This document shows, piece after piece, positions 46,501 through 57,939 of a stretch of DNA of 64,000 nucleotides (positions are counted from its first letter, which is position 1; each line of letters starts with the position of its first letter). This DNA comes from Limnanthes douglasii subsp. nivea (taxonomy: Eukaryota > Streptophyta > Magnoliopsida > Brassicales > Limnanthaceae). A program made the position numbers and the translations under genes. The notes beneath the pieces are model-generated. The model was not told the DNA's origin, did no database searches, and saw only the letters and a list, made by a program, of their open reading frames with translations. The DNA lies in the NCBI GenBank assembly GCA_036936605.1, contig JAUPFV010000004.1:124187706-124251705 (forward strand). The letters are read 5' to 3'.

Positions 46501-48148
46501 TACTATTAGGAGGAACGTGATATGGCTGTCTTTGGTCTGCTGCAGAAAATTTCTCGAATCAACCACATGAAGAGGTTTTTGTAACACGTTCTGGTTCGCT
46601 TAATCTATTGTTGGGACTTTTTTTACTTTCGGTTGGAGAGGGTTTAACGTGATCTTTTTACTGTTGTGAACGAATGAGCATGAATTGGATATGCCTGAAA
46701 TTGTTACGTCCTGATCATATATCCACGGTCTGCCTAATATGATGTGACCTACGTTCATAGATACTACATCGCAACAAACATCATCCTTGTAGGATAAGAA
46801 TTCGATATGTACCTTACAGTGATGGGTAACGAGGATAAATGAATTATCGATCCATGCCACCTGATACGGTTCAGGGTGGACAATCGGGATTAGACCAAGA
46901 CGAGATACTGTCTGAGCTGATACAACGTTAGTGCAACTCCCATTATCAATAATCAGCTTGCAATTGTAGTCACCAATTCTAATAGAAGTAAAGAAAATCG
47001 ATGATCTGCGCCAATCATTAGTAGTTATAGGCTGAACCAACGAGCACATTACCACTCCCAAATTAGGGTACGAATTCACATCTTTGTTGAGCTCCGGATC
47101 GCTCAAATCCACATTTGGTTCATAGACTTTCTCTTCGTAATTATTAGCATTTTGTGTTCCACTGATGATGGTCGCTAGTACCTTTCGAGACGCTTCTTTT
47201 GTTGGACAGTTGGCAGCAAAATGGTCGTAGCCTTGACACTTGAAGCACTGTTGTGTTGTTTCGGAGTTATTTTCATTCATTCTTCTTTTTCCTCGATTCC
47301 TAGAGGTGTATGCAGCATTAACAACTTTAGGTGTGAATTTTACCTCGGGTGACAATGCTCTGGAACCCCCTGATGGGATAACAGACTTGCTAGCACTTGA
47401 TGTCTTCAAATTGAGGTATCGTTCTAACTCTTTTACCGATTGATAAGCTCATTCTAGTATCTCAACAGTATGAGTTATTAATTCTTTTCGGATTTCTTGA
47501 CGGAGCCCTGTTCAGAAATGAGAAAGAGTAGCTGAGTCATCCTCCATAATGTTGCACCTTTACATGAACTCTTCAAATTGGGAAACATACTCTGCAACCG
47601 GCAAGCTACCCTGACGAAGCATATGCCATTGATCAAGCAGTTGTTGTTGATAGGACCGAGGAACGTATTTTTCCTCAAGTTTGTCCTTCATATCGGTCCA
47701 TAGAAGGATCTTGGGTTCTCGTGCTCTTTGTATGTGTCATTCAAGGTTTGTCCAAAACAATTTTGTTTGTCCCACCAACTTCATTTTCGCAAATATGACC
47801 TGTCGAGCTTGAGACATGCCATTCAAAAAAATTATCCATGTCGGACAACCAATCGAGAAAAGCTTTGGGATTCAGCTGTCCATCAGAGCAAGGGGCGTTT
47901 ACCCTTACTGACTTTAGGACTTTTTCCTCCATATCTTGGACATTGTATGATGAGTTATCCCTTCGAATATTTCTCACAGCTTGCAGCCCTCTTGTGCCTC
48001 CCGCGCTGCTTTTCTCATCTCCATTTTGGATTTCCAGCGCTGCGAATCGAGCATCGAATGTCGTACGCATTTGGGCTGAATCTTCTTGCACTAGTGTGAT
48101 CTGCTTGCTTAACTTCTCGAACATTTGAGTAAATTGGGCAAGATCCAT
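43565..48148 (-). pseudogene. Element D: gag-pol polyprotein with chromodomain, broken
   Basis: Starts at ATG 48148 (MDLAQFTQMFEKLSKQITLV). Domains leftwards: gag capsid-like part to about 47480; CCHC knuckle CFKCQGYDHFAANC near 47245; protease near 46960 (LIIDNGSCTNVV, with Asp-Asn-Gly, and HIILGRPW); reverse transcriptase 46590-45523 (catalytic YFDD in [11 protein letters not shown] near 45900); RNase H 45540-45180; integrase 45030-44000 (H2C2 part HAGGVAGHFGRDKT, then SMDFVLGLP, VSDRDVRFTS and DGQTETVNQ); linker FNIEDL near 43890; chromodomain near 43780-43640 (VEDIVDEQVV, KFLIKWKDRP). Damage: shift near 47830 in gag, several stops around 47600-47450, a break near 46260 in reverse transcriptase, stops in RNase H, a break near 44625, a stop near 44003, and TGA instead of the chromodomain Trp near 43675. 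Chromodomains direct integration to chosen chromatin. Confidence 0.88.
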
Positions 48149-48190
48149 ATATTTTTCTTTTGCTATATAAAGGAAAACAAAGGCCTTTCG

Positions 48191-48202
48191 GCTCTAATAC
48201 CA
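48191..48202 (-). promoter_or_regulatory. Element D primer binding site (initiator Met tRNA)
   Basis: On the - strand TGGTATTAGAGC, four bases inside the 5' LTR. It differs at one position from TGGTATCAGAGC, the standard site for the 3' end of initiator methionine tRNA. Confidence 0.85.
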
Positions 48203-48206
48203 AAAC

Positions 48207-48566
48207 TGACGTAGGACAGAGGTAGATAGGATAAAGTTGGAATCACTCCAACAACAACGAGCTTCACGCTCAAGGCTTCACACCTAGGTTAAGAGCTTCA
48301 CGCTCAAGGCTTACGCCTGATTTTTCCTTTCGCAGTATAGAGTAAGACTCATTTTATTTATTCAATTTCAACCGCCGATACAAAACAACTCTATACCCTT
48401 TATATAGGAGATATATAGAATCTATAGGGTCTACAATAACTCCCAAAAGACATATAATAAAGACGCATAATAAGAGCTCCACTTAATTGTGACTCTTTAA
48501 AATTTCAAGTCTATTAGGATTCTTTAGAGTAGTTTTTAGGACTTCTCATCTTTCTATCCTGCATCA
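48207..48566 (-). repeat. Element D 5' LTR (right)
   Basis: TGACGTAGGACAGAG...TATCCTGCATCA on the + strand, 360 bp, followed by GCTTC. CCTATATAAAGG on the - strand (48397-48408) is the likely TATA box. Confidence 0.93.
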
Positions 48567-48571
48567 GCTTC

Positions 48572-48950
48572 GGAGAGGGCTTTCTTCACAACCTCCTCGT
48601 GATCGAAGAAGATGCCCGACGGAAGAAGTTTAAGGTTTGAGAGGCGATGGCCATGAATAGTGGTGTGGAGGTAAGTGTGGTGACTGGAGGTAACTCTAAA
48701 CATGACACAGTTAGGAGCAATCAAAGGCATCACCACCAAGGCTGAGGAGAAGGAAGAGGCTTTTTCAGCGAGAAGAGAACGGGGTTACCTGACGGGAGGC
48801 CAGGACGCGGGGAAACATCAAGGGAACAGTCACCAGAGATAGAGGTGGAGCTGGAAAAGGTCATTATCGACGGAAGAGGTAAGTTTGTTTTTCGTTTGTT
48901 CAAAGAGATATAAAATTTGCTACTGATGATGATTTGGTATGTTTAGGATG
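48572..48950 (-). pseudogene. LINE 1: N-terminal part of ORF1, right of element D
   Basis: The - strand frame VVKKALSEA continues across the D insertion site, after removing one GCTTC copy, as SFHMKSGKG on the left side. This shows that both flanks belong to one LINE gene. It includes SNLKLLPSGIFFDHE near 48640. Stops are present upstream. Confidence 0.6.
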
Positions 48951-50600
48951 ATATATAGTTGTTAGGAGATTTTAAAACATGTAGGTTACAGAGGTTTAGT
49001 AACTGAGGAGGGAGAGTGAGGCTGTTTAGGCAAAAAGTTAGAATACTTTCGCAATGCCTGAAATTGGGACAATTAGAAAGGTTAATGTTTAGGAAAAAAT
49101 CTTGGTCAAGAGAGGTGACTTACAGGTTGGGATGAATTTGGGTTGAGCAAAACTAGGTAGCTCCCTGAGGAATAGGACACACATTTGATAGGTAGGACAG
49201 GTATACGAGGGGCGGAAAAATATATTATTAGAAAAATGATGGAGATGTAAGTCTGATTAGATCTGAGGGTTTATAAATGGTTGAAGAAACATGTTGATTT
49301 ATTGTGTTCGTAGGAACATGTAGATTTATTGTGTTCGTTTTTATACAGTAACGCAGAGCACAAAAAAAAAGAAAAAGCTAGAGAAACTCCAAACAGTATG
49401 TGTTTGGTACAATGTGAATGGAGAAATTTGACCATAAAATAGAACGAAAACCTATCTATTAAAAGCCAAGATTGAGTCTTGTAAGAGTTGCACAAAAAAA
49501 GATGGTGCATTTGAAATGAGATTGAAAAAAATTGGATGGTGTATAGTTTGAAAGAGATGAGGAAACCATAAATGGTGAAGAAGAGGTGACCACCTTACCG
49601 ATGACGGAAGAGCGTCAATTCAAAAAAGTTGCAAAAATAGAACCGTTATTGTAGTAAGGGATAGAAGGTTCCCTCACTATAATTTTTAACTACGTATAAA
49701 TATTGTATTTCCGGTAATCGGTTTGTAAAATACATAAACTAAATTATTTAAAATAAATTGAAATAAAATTAGATTTAGATCAAAAATAAAATTTACAAAT
49801 AATTTTTTGTTAACATAAATAAAAATAAAATATTTAACATTTGTTACCAGTGTAATTTTAAGATTGTTTTGGAGTGAGCTCTAAAACGGCACAAATCCAG
49901 AATCCAGCATTTTGTTTTTACTTTTAGATAATCCAAACCGCCGAAATCGGTTGGAATATCCATAATTTCGGATAAAATTCTCAAATTTTATCCCTCGTTT
50001 TTAGAGACTTTTGCTACCACTGTTTACCACGACAATGTAGTAAAGGATTAAAATTTGATAATCTGACTATAAAGAAAATGTTTTAAATTTCAGATATTTG
50101 CCAGCACTAGGAATTGTTAAAATAGTCTTTCTGACAACCCCCCTGCATTTTGATACATAATTAATCCAGGCTTAACAAAGCTATGGCGCAAATGTTCAAA
50201 TTTGACCACTAGTGGGTTTTCTTCTCTCTTCATAGCAGCTTCCTTCAACTATATACACATGATTGTTTTTCATTAAATGAATTGAAAAGCAAAATCAATT
50301 ATTTGACCATTTCTTACCTGGAGAACATGCTGACAATTCTTATAAATCACAGCAAAAGTGGCATACCACAACTTTAAATTTTCACCAAATATTTTAGTCC
50401 ACAAACACAAACATAATTCTCCTACCTACCACCATCGCCACAATGTTTAACCACCATCCAATCAAATACCGTTTTCATCTTTTAAACCTCAACGCAGTAA
50501 AACCTATGGTCCAAATCATACTAAAGTACAGACTAGTACACACATCTGCAGAGGCTTCAAAGATCATACCTAACTTCAGACTAGTACCCCCGTAAATGCT
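48951..50600. other. AT-rich spacer, possible LINE 1 5' end
   Basis: The LINE leader may extend to about 49150. Beyond that no gene, RNA or defined repeat was recognised. 50100-50600 is the downstream flank of the KCS gene. Confidence 0.4.
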
Positions 50601-50960
50601 CTAACTAGTCCGGTGTGGCATTAAAAACTCGGGAGGCTAATTTCTTTACGTTAAGGACTAGTTGTGTATCATTTTAATAAATCGGAGGACTACTAGTCTT
50701 ATGATGGCGATCACTGGCCAACAAAGTTCTACAATGCCATAGCTCCATATTATTAATAGGAATGCAAGATCCAGCTTCTGTTCTTAAGAAAAACATATCA
50801 ATGAAACGATACATATATTTGACATTGTTTTTTGAGATAAAACCAAAGACTAACGTGATTGACTGAACCGATACATCGAAGCATAATAAGACAACATATG
50901 ACTTCAAACAGCCAAAACTAAAACAATTCAATCAACAACTAAACCACAAATGTTACAAAG

Positions 50961-52529
50961 CTAGAGATTCAATGTTACCGGATAATTATGAATGCAATCT
51001 TCCCACGGACTGTTCTCCGATGGCTTGACGTTCCTAAGTGCCTCCCAAACCGCACTGTTGCATTTGAAACCACTCCCGAATGCAATCTGCCATACACGGT
51101 TATTTCTCTTTATCCGCCCTTTTGCTTCCATGTAAGCCAGTTCGTACCAAATCGAGCTAGACGAAGTGTTACCGAAGCGATGAAGTGTCATCCTCGAAGC
51201 TTCAACGTGTTCCGGCGATAGCTGTAGATTCTTTTCCAGCTCATCGATCACAGCTCTCCCACCAGCGTGAATACAGAAATGATCGAAAGCGAGTTTGAAA
51301 TCGGGTATATAAGGTTTGGCCTTTGTGTTAAACAGTTTCTTCACTATCAAAGTGAAGAAAAACAGAAGTTGTTCACTGATTGGTAACACGATGGGACCGA
51401 GTGTGGTAATGTTAGTCTTAAGAGCACCACCTGCAATTGCCATCAAATCTTTCGAGAGCGAAACACCGGTTCGACCCGTGTCGTCCTGTTCTTGGTAAAC
51501 ACAGCGGAACGCTTTATCGTCCGTTCCCCGGTGAGTCCTAACCACATGAACAAGCTTGTACTTAGAACGTCTCCGATCCCTAGACTTATTTGACAGTAAA
51601 ACCGCGGATCCACCAACACGAAACAAACAATTAGGTATCAGCATCGATTTCTTATTTCCAAAATACCAGTTCTGGGTAATGTTTTCGGTACTGACAACAA
51701 CAGCATAAGTGTTTCGATGCACCTGCAACATATCTTTAGCAAGATCGAGAGCTATGACACCAGCACTACAGCCCATCCCTCCTAAATTGAAACTCCTAAT
51801 ATTCCCTCTAAATTTGTATTTGTTCACAATCATTGCAGACAATGATGGAGTAGGATTAAACAAACTGCAATTCACAACAAGAATACCAATATCCTTAGGA
51901 CTTACATTCGTATTCGCGAAAAGATTATCCAATGCACCGTACATGACCTCCTCCGCCTCCGCTCTTGCTGCCGCCATCGAAGGTTGAGGAGGTAACTGAT
52001 GCAAAGCTTCAGGTAAATACGTCTCTTCCCCTAAACCGGACCGTTCTAAAATCTTGCGTTGAAACCCTAACGACGAGTCGTCGAAATCCCCGGTAAGCCT
52101 AGAATGTTCCATGAATAAATGAAACGGGACTTTGAGACGATCCGGGGGACGATAACAAGAGTAGTCAACTAGATAAACGGGTCGAGGACGGGTCAAAAGG
52201 AAGGCCGTTGACCCGAACACTAGTATAGCAGAACAGATAATGATGCTAACTAGATTGTACTGAAGGTGAAGCCAAATTTGGTGTAAATCGTTAGGGTTCA
52301 TCTGAGAAGCCTCGACGGAGATAACGACGATTAACGGTAACAAACATAAGGTCAACAGATTCGAGATTAAGTAATGATAACCTAGCTTCACGTACTTGAG
52401 ATTGACGCTTTGGAGAAAATCCGGCAGTATTCGTGAATGACTGATCTGAACTCCGACGGAATCAGAATCTCCAGCGGCGGTAGAGCCACCGTTAACAGTA
52501 GAAGTTCGTGCTGCGCCACCCATGTCCAT
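50961..52529 (-). CDS. KCS4: 3-ketoacyl-CoA synthase (KCS4/KCS9 type), intact
   Basis: The enzyme condenses malonyl-CoA with a long-chain acyl-CoA, the first and substrate-selecting step of very-long-chain fatty acid elongation in the ER, used for waxes, sphingolipids and membrane lipids. It has 522 residues in one exon; plant KCS4 and KCS9 are about 510-520 long and also intronless or nearly so. Two N-terminal membrane segments lie at about 50-72 and 90-112. The FAE1-type domain follows [17 protein letters not shown]. The catalytic triad is intact: Cys254 in GGMGCSAG, His421 in FCIHAGG and Asn454 in [12 protein letters not shown] at 52527-52529 gives MDMGGAAR; a second ATG two codons later is also possible. 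The N-terminal [18 protein letters not shown] and much of the body are closest to Arabidopsis KCS4 as I recall it. Exact orthology with KCS4 or KCS9 needs a tree. The 360 bases beyond the stop are probably 3' UTR. Confidence 0.95.
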   Translation of the reverse strand: MDMGGAARTSTVNGGSTAAGDSDSVGVQISHSRILPDFLQSVNLKYVKLGYHYLISNLLTLCLLPLIVVISVEASQMNPNDLHQIWLHLQYNLVSIIICSAILVFGSTAFLLTRPRPVYLVDYSCYRPPDRLKVPFHLFMEHSRLTGDFDDSSLGFQRKILERSGLGEETYLPEALHQLPPQPSMAAARAEAEEVMYGALDNLFANTNVSPKDIGILVVNCSLFNPTPSLSAMIVNKYKFRGNIRSFNLGGMGCSAGVIALDLAKDMLQVHRNTYAVVVSTENITQNWYFGNKKSMLIPNCLFRVGGSAVLLSNKSRDRRRSKYKLVHVVRTHRGTDDKAFRCVYQEQDDTGRTGVSLSKDLMAIAGGALKTNITTLGPIVLPISEQLLFFFTLIVKKLFNTKAKPYIPDFKLAFDHFCIHAGGRAVIDELEKNLQLSPEHVEASRMTLHRFGNTSSSSIWYELAYMEAKGRIKRNNRVWQIAFGSGFKCNSAVWEALRNVKPSENSPWEDCIHNYPVTLNL

Positions 52530-52623
52530 GGCGGTGGCGTAGCAAGAGAAATCAAAGGGATGGGTTCAAGTATATATATCTATATATTATTATATAATGT
52601 ATGTATAGGTTTAGGCTTATGAG

Positions 52624-52632
52624 TTTATATAA
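52624..52632 (-). promoter_or_regulatory. TATA box of the KCS gene
   Basis: TTATATAAA on the - strand, about 95 bp before the ATG. Transcription would start near 52595, giving a leader of roughly 65 bases. A dense TATATA run at 52570-52590 lies inside this leader. Confidence 0.55.
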
Positions 52633-52639
52633 GAGGTGA

Positions 52640-53216
52640 GAGTTTTAGATAGAGGTGAGCGAAAGTTATATGGCGATGGACAAACCGGAATGGCACCGAT
52701 GGAGGTTTGTTGCTGGCAGTATCTAGATGGACCCCACTTAGGACTCTAAACCCCCGGTTTCTTTTATTTTCTAACAATTTAATTTCTGGGGTTCTTCAAC
52801 TTCATTTCTTTTATTTAACTTATAACTATATGAAGATATAATTTTTTATTTACTTTGACCATGTTGGTTTATTATTTTATATTTTACATATTGATTTATG
52901 TCAGATATTGTATGAGATGGATGCTATTTTACTATTTTTAACTATATATTTCTGTTTATATTACGATGATACCTCCCCTGATTGATTTTGTACTAGTTTT
53001 AGTTTAATTCATATCCTAATTTAAAATTTATAATACAATTTTAAAAAGTTGAGTTTAACAACTAAGAAATAAGGTCAGACTAAGAAATAAGGTCAAGCCT
53101 TCCAAAACTAGTAAAGATAATATTAATTATGAAAGCTTAATCGGCTAACAAAGTTTTAGGGAGGACTCTAACTTAGTGGTAGTTTAGGTGTTAAGTTTTA
53201 TAATTTATAAAATTAT
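52640..53216. other. KCS upstream region and AT-rich spacer
   Basis: 52640-52760 is less AT-rich and may hold upstream promoter elements. The rest is AT-rich with nothing recognised. Confidence 0.4.
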
Positions 53217-53321
53217 AAATATTTGAAATCTATTATAATATTTATAAATAAATTTTGTTTTGTTACTTTTTACCGTTTGGTTATTTATGTTTTTCATAGA
53301 TTTATATATATAAATTCCCCC

Positions 53322-53336
53322 TCTTTTTATTTTTAT

Positions 53337-53366
<30 letters not shown>
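53322..53366. repeat. TTTTA microsatellite
   Basis: About nine copies of TTTTA with small interruptions. Confidence 0.85.
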
Positions 53367-53368
<2 letters not shown>

Positions 53369-53395
53369 ACAACATATTTTACTAATTTTTTATTC

Positions 53396-54575
53396 GGTAA
53401 AGTACCATTTAATACTAAAAATCCTAACTATTATCCATTTAAGATATATATATTTTTATTATATTTCTAGAAAGACCCGTTTTAGTTAAATATTTACTAT
53501 TGAAGACCCACTAGCTCTTTAAATATTCTTGTTCATTTATATAAAAAGCTTTTAAACCTATACTTCACTTTTTTTCTCTAATTTTTTCTCTCTCTACGTG
53601 AATAGAACAGCTCTAATGTTAGGCGATTCTTCATTTTTTTACTCAATTTTCTTATTTTTCTTTTGTTTTCATATGTTTTTGTTGTGTTTTTAGTTGATTT
53701 CGAAGTTTGATTTTGGATATTTGTTTAGATAAGTGGATTTGCTTGTGGTAAGTCGAATTTTGGTTTTAGAATACTAGAAGTACTCGAGATATGTTTTTGT
53801 TTCTGATTCTTGGTATTTATCTGGTTTTTACGTTGCTAATGTAATTTATTTGTTGTATTTCAGTTAGTTTTTCGTCGATTTTAGTGTGTTTTGAGTCTCT
53901 GAGGATTTTTGTGTCGAGTAAAACGGTTCAGGGAAGAAGATGTGAAACGTTTGTATTTGTACCTACTGATAGTTGCGAAACGTGTAATTCTTCTGGAATG
54001 GTAGATGCAAAAAACATGTTTTTAATAGATGCGAAACATTATTTGTTCTATTTTTTTTAATTCATAACATATCATGAGTGGTACTAGTTTGTTCGTCTTA
54101 AAAAACAAAACAAACAGTATTTTTGGATTTTTTTTCGAGTTACAGTTTAATAGATACAGAATTTTAAAGTTTTAAAATTTATAGGGGTTTCGCGAAGAAT
54201 ATGCGAAACCTTCTTCGTTATGATAGATGCGAAACCTGTTTTGTTGTGCTAGATGTGAAACCTTCTTTATTTTGCTAGATGATAAACCTTATTTATTTTG
54301 ATAGATGTTAAACCTTATTTATTTTGATAGATGTTAAACCTTATTTATTTTGATAGATAGTATTTTTTGTCTTAAAAAACAAAACCAATGGTATTTTTGG
54401 ACTCTTTTTCCGAGTTACGTTTTAAAAGATACGGAGTTTTAAAAATTAAAATTAAAAAAACAAAGAAAGAGAAGTTGGTTGAAGGGTATTTAAGGTATAA
54501 AGTCTCTTAAAAATTTTAGGTCTTTATCCTCAATAGGTTTGTTGAATGGGTCTTTATTGGTAAGTCTCCCTTTTT
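53396..54575 (+). mobile_element. Unidentified insertion starting GGTAAAGTACC
   Basis: Absent from copy 2 of the surrounding repeat. Its left 130 bp match 8470-8585 (opposite strand). The right end has weakly similar inverted motifs (AAAGACCCATT, TAAAGACCT). It contains T-rich sequence and the tandem block at 54195-54360. No coding region is seen; probably a non-autonomous DNA element. Confidence 0.4.
54195..54360. repeat. Tandem repeat, unit about 26 bp
   Basis: Five to six copies of TAGATG.GAAACCTT.TTTAT plus TTTGA. The last two (TAGATGTTAAACCTTATTTA from 54303) are identical to each other. Confidence 0.75.
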
Positions 54576-55499
54576 TAAAAGGTAATTATTTTTGTATTAA
54601 TTTTTATGACATTTAACTAAACATATAAATACGTCACCAATTAACACACTACATCGATTTTTTTTTAAAGAAAAATAGTTTTTCAAAATCTAAAACTAAG
54701 TTTGAATAAACTAAAGTAATGTATGTATTTTACCAAGATGAAATTGTATTATTGTAGGAGATGACCATGCTGTCGTTACCGCTAACGTTTATCAACAACT
54801 CGACGAGCAACAGTTCATGATCTCTAGTGACGCACCTTGAAAGCATTGACAAATTTTGTGTTATGTTGTTTGTTATCTCGACACGTTAATGAGAAATGAG
54901 ATTATGCATCCTCTTTTATGATTGAGCGATGATATCATAATTATTACATACGGGATCATGCGTCATAGTGCTCTCGTATTAAGAATTTAAGGTGAGATAG
55001 TCTAAATAACACTATGATCACGAGTCAATGATCAAATCTAAGAAAGGTCGCATTTACAGTGATTGTTCCCGATATGGCAAAATGACTAGAACCCTTTTAT
55101 CTCACGATCACATGAAGAAAAAATGCATAACATACAAACGTCTGAATCTCATCAGACCATATACATGAATCGAAACGACCAAAATTGCTAAACCATTCAA
55201 AAATTACTTTAGTCGAACCCCTCACCTGGGTCAATATGCCTACCCACCAATTTTCCAAAAGAAAATACGATTACTCTCATATGATCTAAACTTGCCATAG
55301 TTAGCCACCACAACTCACTACCAATTTTTGTGGACTAACGTGCATAAACTACCCAAGAAAATCCTAGATGAATCCTAATTTAACATCATTTCCATCATCA
55401 TGCGCCGCAAAAGTACTCTAGGTAGAACTTTCACCCAATTTGGGTCTAACCCCACCTAATTATAAGTTCATCCAAAAGAGGTATAAGCCCACCCATTTT

Positions 55500-55785
55500 T
55501 AGACCAAAATATCATCTAGCTAGTATTTAAAGGTTTTTTTCCTAGACACTATCCACTCAGAAGTTGGTTTCAAGAACCAAAAATCTCTTCACTTTTCGGT
55601 TTCTTTATCTTCTCTCTACACTCTTCTCTCTCTCTCTCAAATCCGGTAAATCAAATTCTGGAGAGCTTTCACGGTTTTGATCCTTCCCCGGCATCCTCCC
55701 CTCCTCATCCATCATGGTGAAAAGAGGAGACTACTCCTCATCTACCAAGCTGTTTGATTTTCAAATTTTATTTAGGTTGATTTTG
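55500..55785 (+). promoter_or_regulatory. Promoter-like region and short first-exon-like ORF
   Basis: TATTTAAAGG near 55523 is followed by a CT-rich leader (TCTCTCTCTCTC near 55625) and an ATG at 55713 opening MVKRGDYSSSTKLFDF. The frame closes after about 25 codons, but a GT near 55775 could be a splice donor. No downstream exon was recognised; an AG at 56189 is one candidate acceptor. It may be the second, convergent gene of the MULE or a captured gene start. Confidence 0.35.
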
Positions 55786-56589
55786 TAGTCAGATTTTAGG
55801 TTGTTTTATGTTAGTTTTGTTGATTTAGATTGCTTGATATATTAATTTGATGGGTTAAATTTAGGTTTTGAATTTAGGGATTTAACCAAGGTTTAGGGTG
55901 TGGTGTTTTTGTTTTTTTGTTTTTTTTATTTCCTAACGGGAATTGGATGGAAAATAGCAAGCACCGTAGATATGGGTGTGTGTTTTTTAACTTCAATTAT
56001 TTTAGTATTTTGTTCCAAAAAATTACCCTTTTTTTTTATTTGTTGAAATAATAACGTAGTTTATTTAAAGGTTTATTTAGTTAATAATAAATCTTATAAC
56101 CTTGTTTATTTAAATTTTTATTTACTCGATAGTATTTTTATTTATTTTTGTAGTTACTAATAAATGTTTTCGTGTTTCTTATAGTACGCGGACTGACAGC
56201 CTCTGGATGGATGATCTTCTACGGTCCACAGTTATATATTCTAGGAAAAATATTCCCTTATAAAATTTGTAGAAGCGGATAGGCCCGAGAAAACGTGGGT
56301 GAACAATACGTAAAATAAGTTAGAGGAGCATACTGAAAGGTTCTTACGTCGTATTCACAAGTTACAAAGAATACTTAACATATGGACAAAATAGTAGACC
56401 TTATGAGTGAGTGGTGGATCATCTAGTCGTGTTGCACCAATACATGTGGTTATGCTAGGTTGACTTATCTTTATGTTCATGTGTATGTTTTCGTATTGCA
56501 TTGAACGATAGATGATTTGATTATGTACTTTCTTATTATGTTAAGTTATTTTTATTCGAACGCTTATGTTTATTTTATTATCCACTACG

Positions 56590-56825
56590 CAAAATTAAAA
56601 TTAAAATTAAAACTTACGTTAATACGTATATTAAAACTTAGATTATAACATAAATTAAAACTTACACTAATACGTATATTAAAAATTAGATTAAAACATA
56701 GATTTTAACTTACATTATTTTTTATATTAAAACTTACATTAGAACTTACATTAATTCTTATATTAAAACTTAAATTATAAAATAGATAAAAACTTACATT
56801 AATACTTAAATTAAAACTTAGTCAA
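56590..56825. repeat. AT-rich tandem repeat (ATTAAAACTTA family)
   Basis: About ten degenerate copies of a unit close to ATTAAAACTTACATTAATAC. Non-coding. Confidence 0.7.
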
Positions 56826-57034
56826 ACATTTAAAAAACATAATGCAATAGGTGCATAACTTATTGTTTATGAATATTTCAACAAAAATTACAAGTAGAAC
56901 GTACCATAGGTGAACACTACATAACACTTATGGTGCACGCTACTAAGCTCTAATAGTTCATATAGACAGCATAGAGACCTATGCGGATCAAGAAAACAAG
57001 GTTCTTACTTCATCATGCTTTGCTTCCCATCGGT

Positions 57035-57180
57035 GTGACGTACCATCGGTGTTGACAGTCTACACCATTGGTGCGCGTACCACTACTACATCGGTGCACT
57101 ATTACACCATTAGTGCACAGCATGGTGCACCAACGGTGCGGCCTACTTTGCATTATGATTGCACAGTTGGCGGTGCAAAA
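57035..57180. repeat. Cluster of GCACCATCGGT motifs, left block
   Basis: Repeated variants in both orientations: CCATCGGTGT, CACCATTGGTGCGCG, CATCGGTGCA, CACCATTAGTGCA, GGTGCACCAACGGTGCG. The region is clearly more GC-rich than its surroundings. A similar block lies at 60290-60585. Both flank the MULE transposase. Confidence 0.6.
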
Positions 57181-57939
57181 CTTCCGCCAACAAAATACTC
57201 CCCCTAAAATTACCCGTCCAAAAAAAGTCCCGCTCAAATAAGTCCGCCAAAATTAAAATTCACGGCTCTATAAAAGGCTCTCTACTAACATGACTTTAAA
57301 CACAAAACTTCAAATATCTACTTTTAATTTTATTTAATATGGAATGAAGAATGTTTGAAGATGCTTATCTACTCAAACTGTCAAGCTTATGAAGTTTACT
57401 ATGTGTGATGAGAACACTGAAGGATTTTTCGACGAAGTGTTATGTAGGATGTATATCATATACGACTGCATGTATCGGGAAAGACCAAGTTGATGGTAAT
57501 TTTCAAGTTGATGCATCATCTCTATGTAATGTTATCCATGTAAGATGTATATGTGCCATGCAAGATGTATTTGTGCACATGGGAAGTCAACGGTAGTGGC
57601 AAGCTATACACACTCATAAAAATAACTAGGATGCTTGTGGCTAATTAGTACAATAAAAAACATCAAATTAATATTAATTACCTATGTTGACGAAATGGTT
57701 ATTTTCAACAAAAATAAATCCAATTTCCATAATTTTATACAGCGGACGAGGTGCATCTCAAAATGGTAGAAAAAATGTAACTACAATTCATCAACCCTGA
57801 TTGTGATACAAATTGCACAATGCACTGAAATGGCAGATGGTACTCTGTAATAGTGTATACTTTCAGCCACCTTCAAATACTATTATTTACCATTTTAAAT
57901 CTTGTTATAAACATCAAAATTATCTATAAGTTTGTATTA
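57181..57939. other. Spacer at the 3' side of the MULE gene
   Basis: Contains a TATAAAAGG box at 57270-57278 on the + strand. The frame after it (57405-57596) shows no recognisable family. Otherwise nothing is identified. Confidence 0.35.

Larger units (their letters stand above)
43205..48566 (-). mobile_element. Element D: small chromovirus-type Ty3/gypsy retrotransposon
   Basis: 5,362 bp, LTRs at 43205-43561 and 48207-48566, target duplication GCTTC at 43200-43204 and 48567-48571. Transcription runs right to left. Primer site for initiator Met tRNA, gag-pol in one reading direction and a C-terminal chromodomain place it with the chromoviruses; size and short LTRs fit Reina- or Galadriel-like elements. 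The LTRs differ at about 15 positions by hand count, the fewest of the three pairs, so it is probably the youngest insertion. Confidence 0.92.
53217..55430 (+). repeat. Diverged direct repeat, copy 1 (carries an insertion)
   Basis: Matches 61060-62140 in the same order: ATATTTGAAATCTA.TATAA at the start, ACATATAAA.ACGTCACCAA, CAACTCGACGAGCAA, ATGAGAAATGAGATTATGCA, CTTGCCATA, and CTCTA.G.AGAACTT at the end. Relative to copy 2 it contains about 1.17 kb of extra sequence (53396-54575). Non-coding. Confidence 0.65.

Noticed and set aside
50674..50931. 85-codon - strand frame left of KCS
   Set aside because: It begins 30 bases after the KCS stop codon, matches no family and is best read as 3' UTR.
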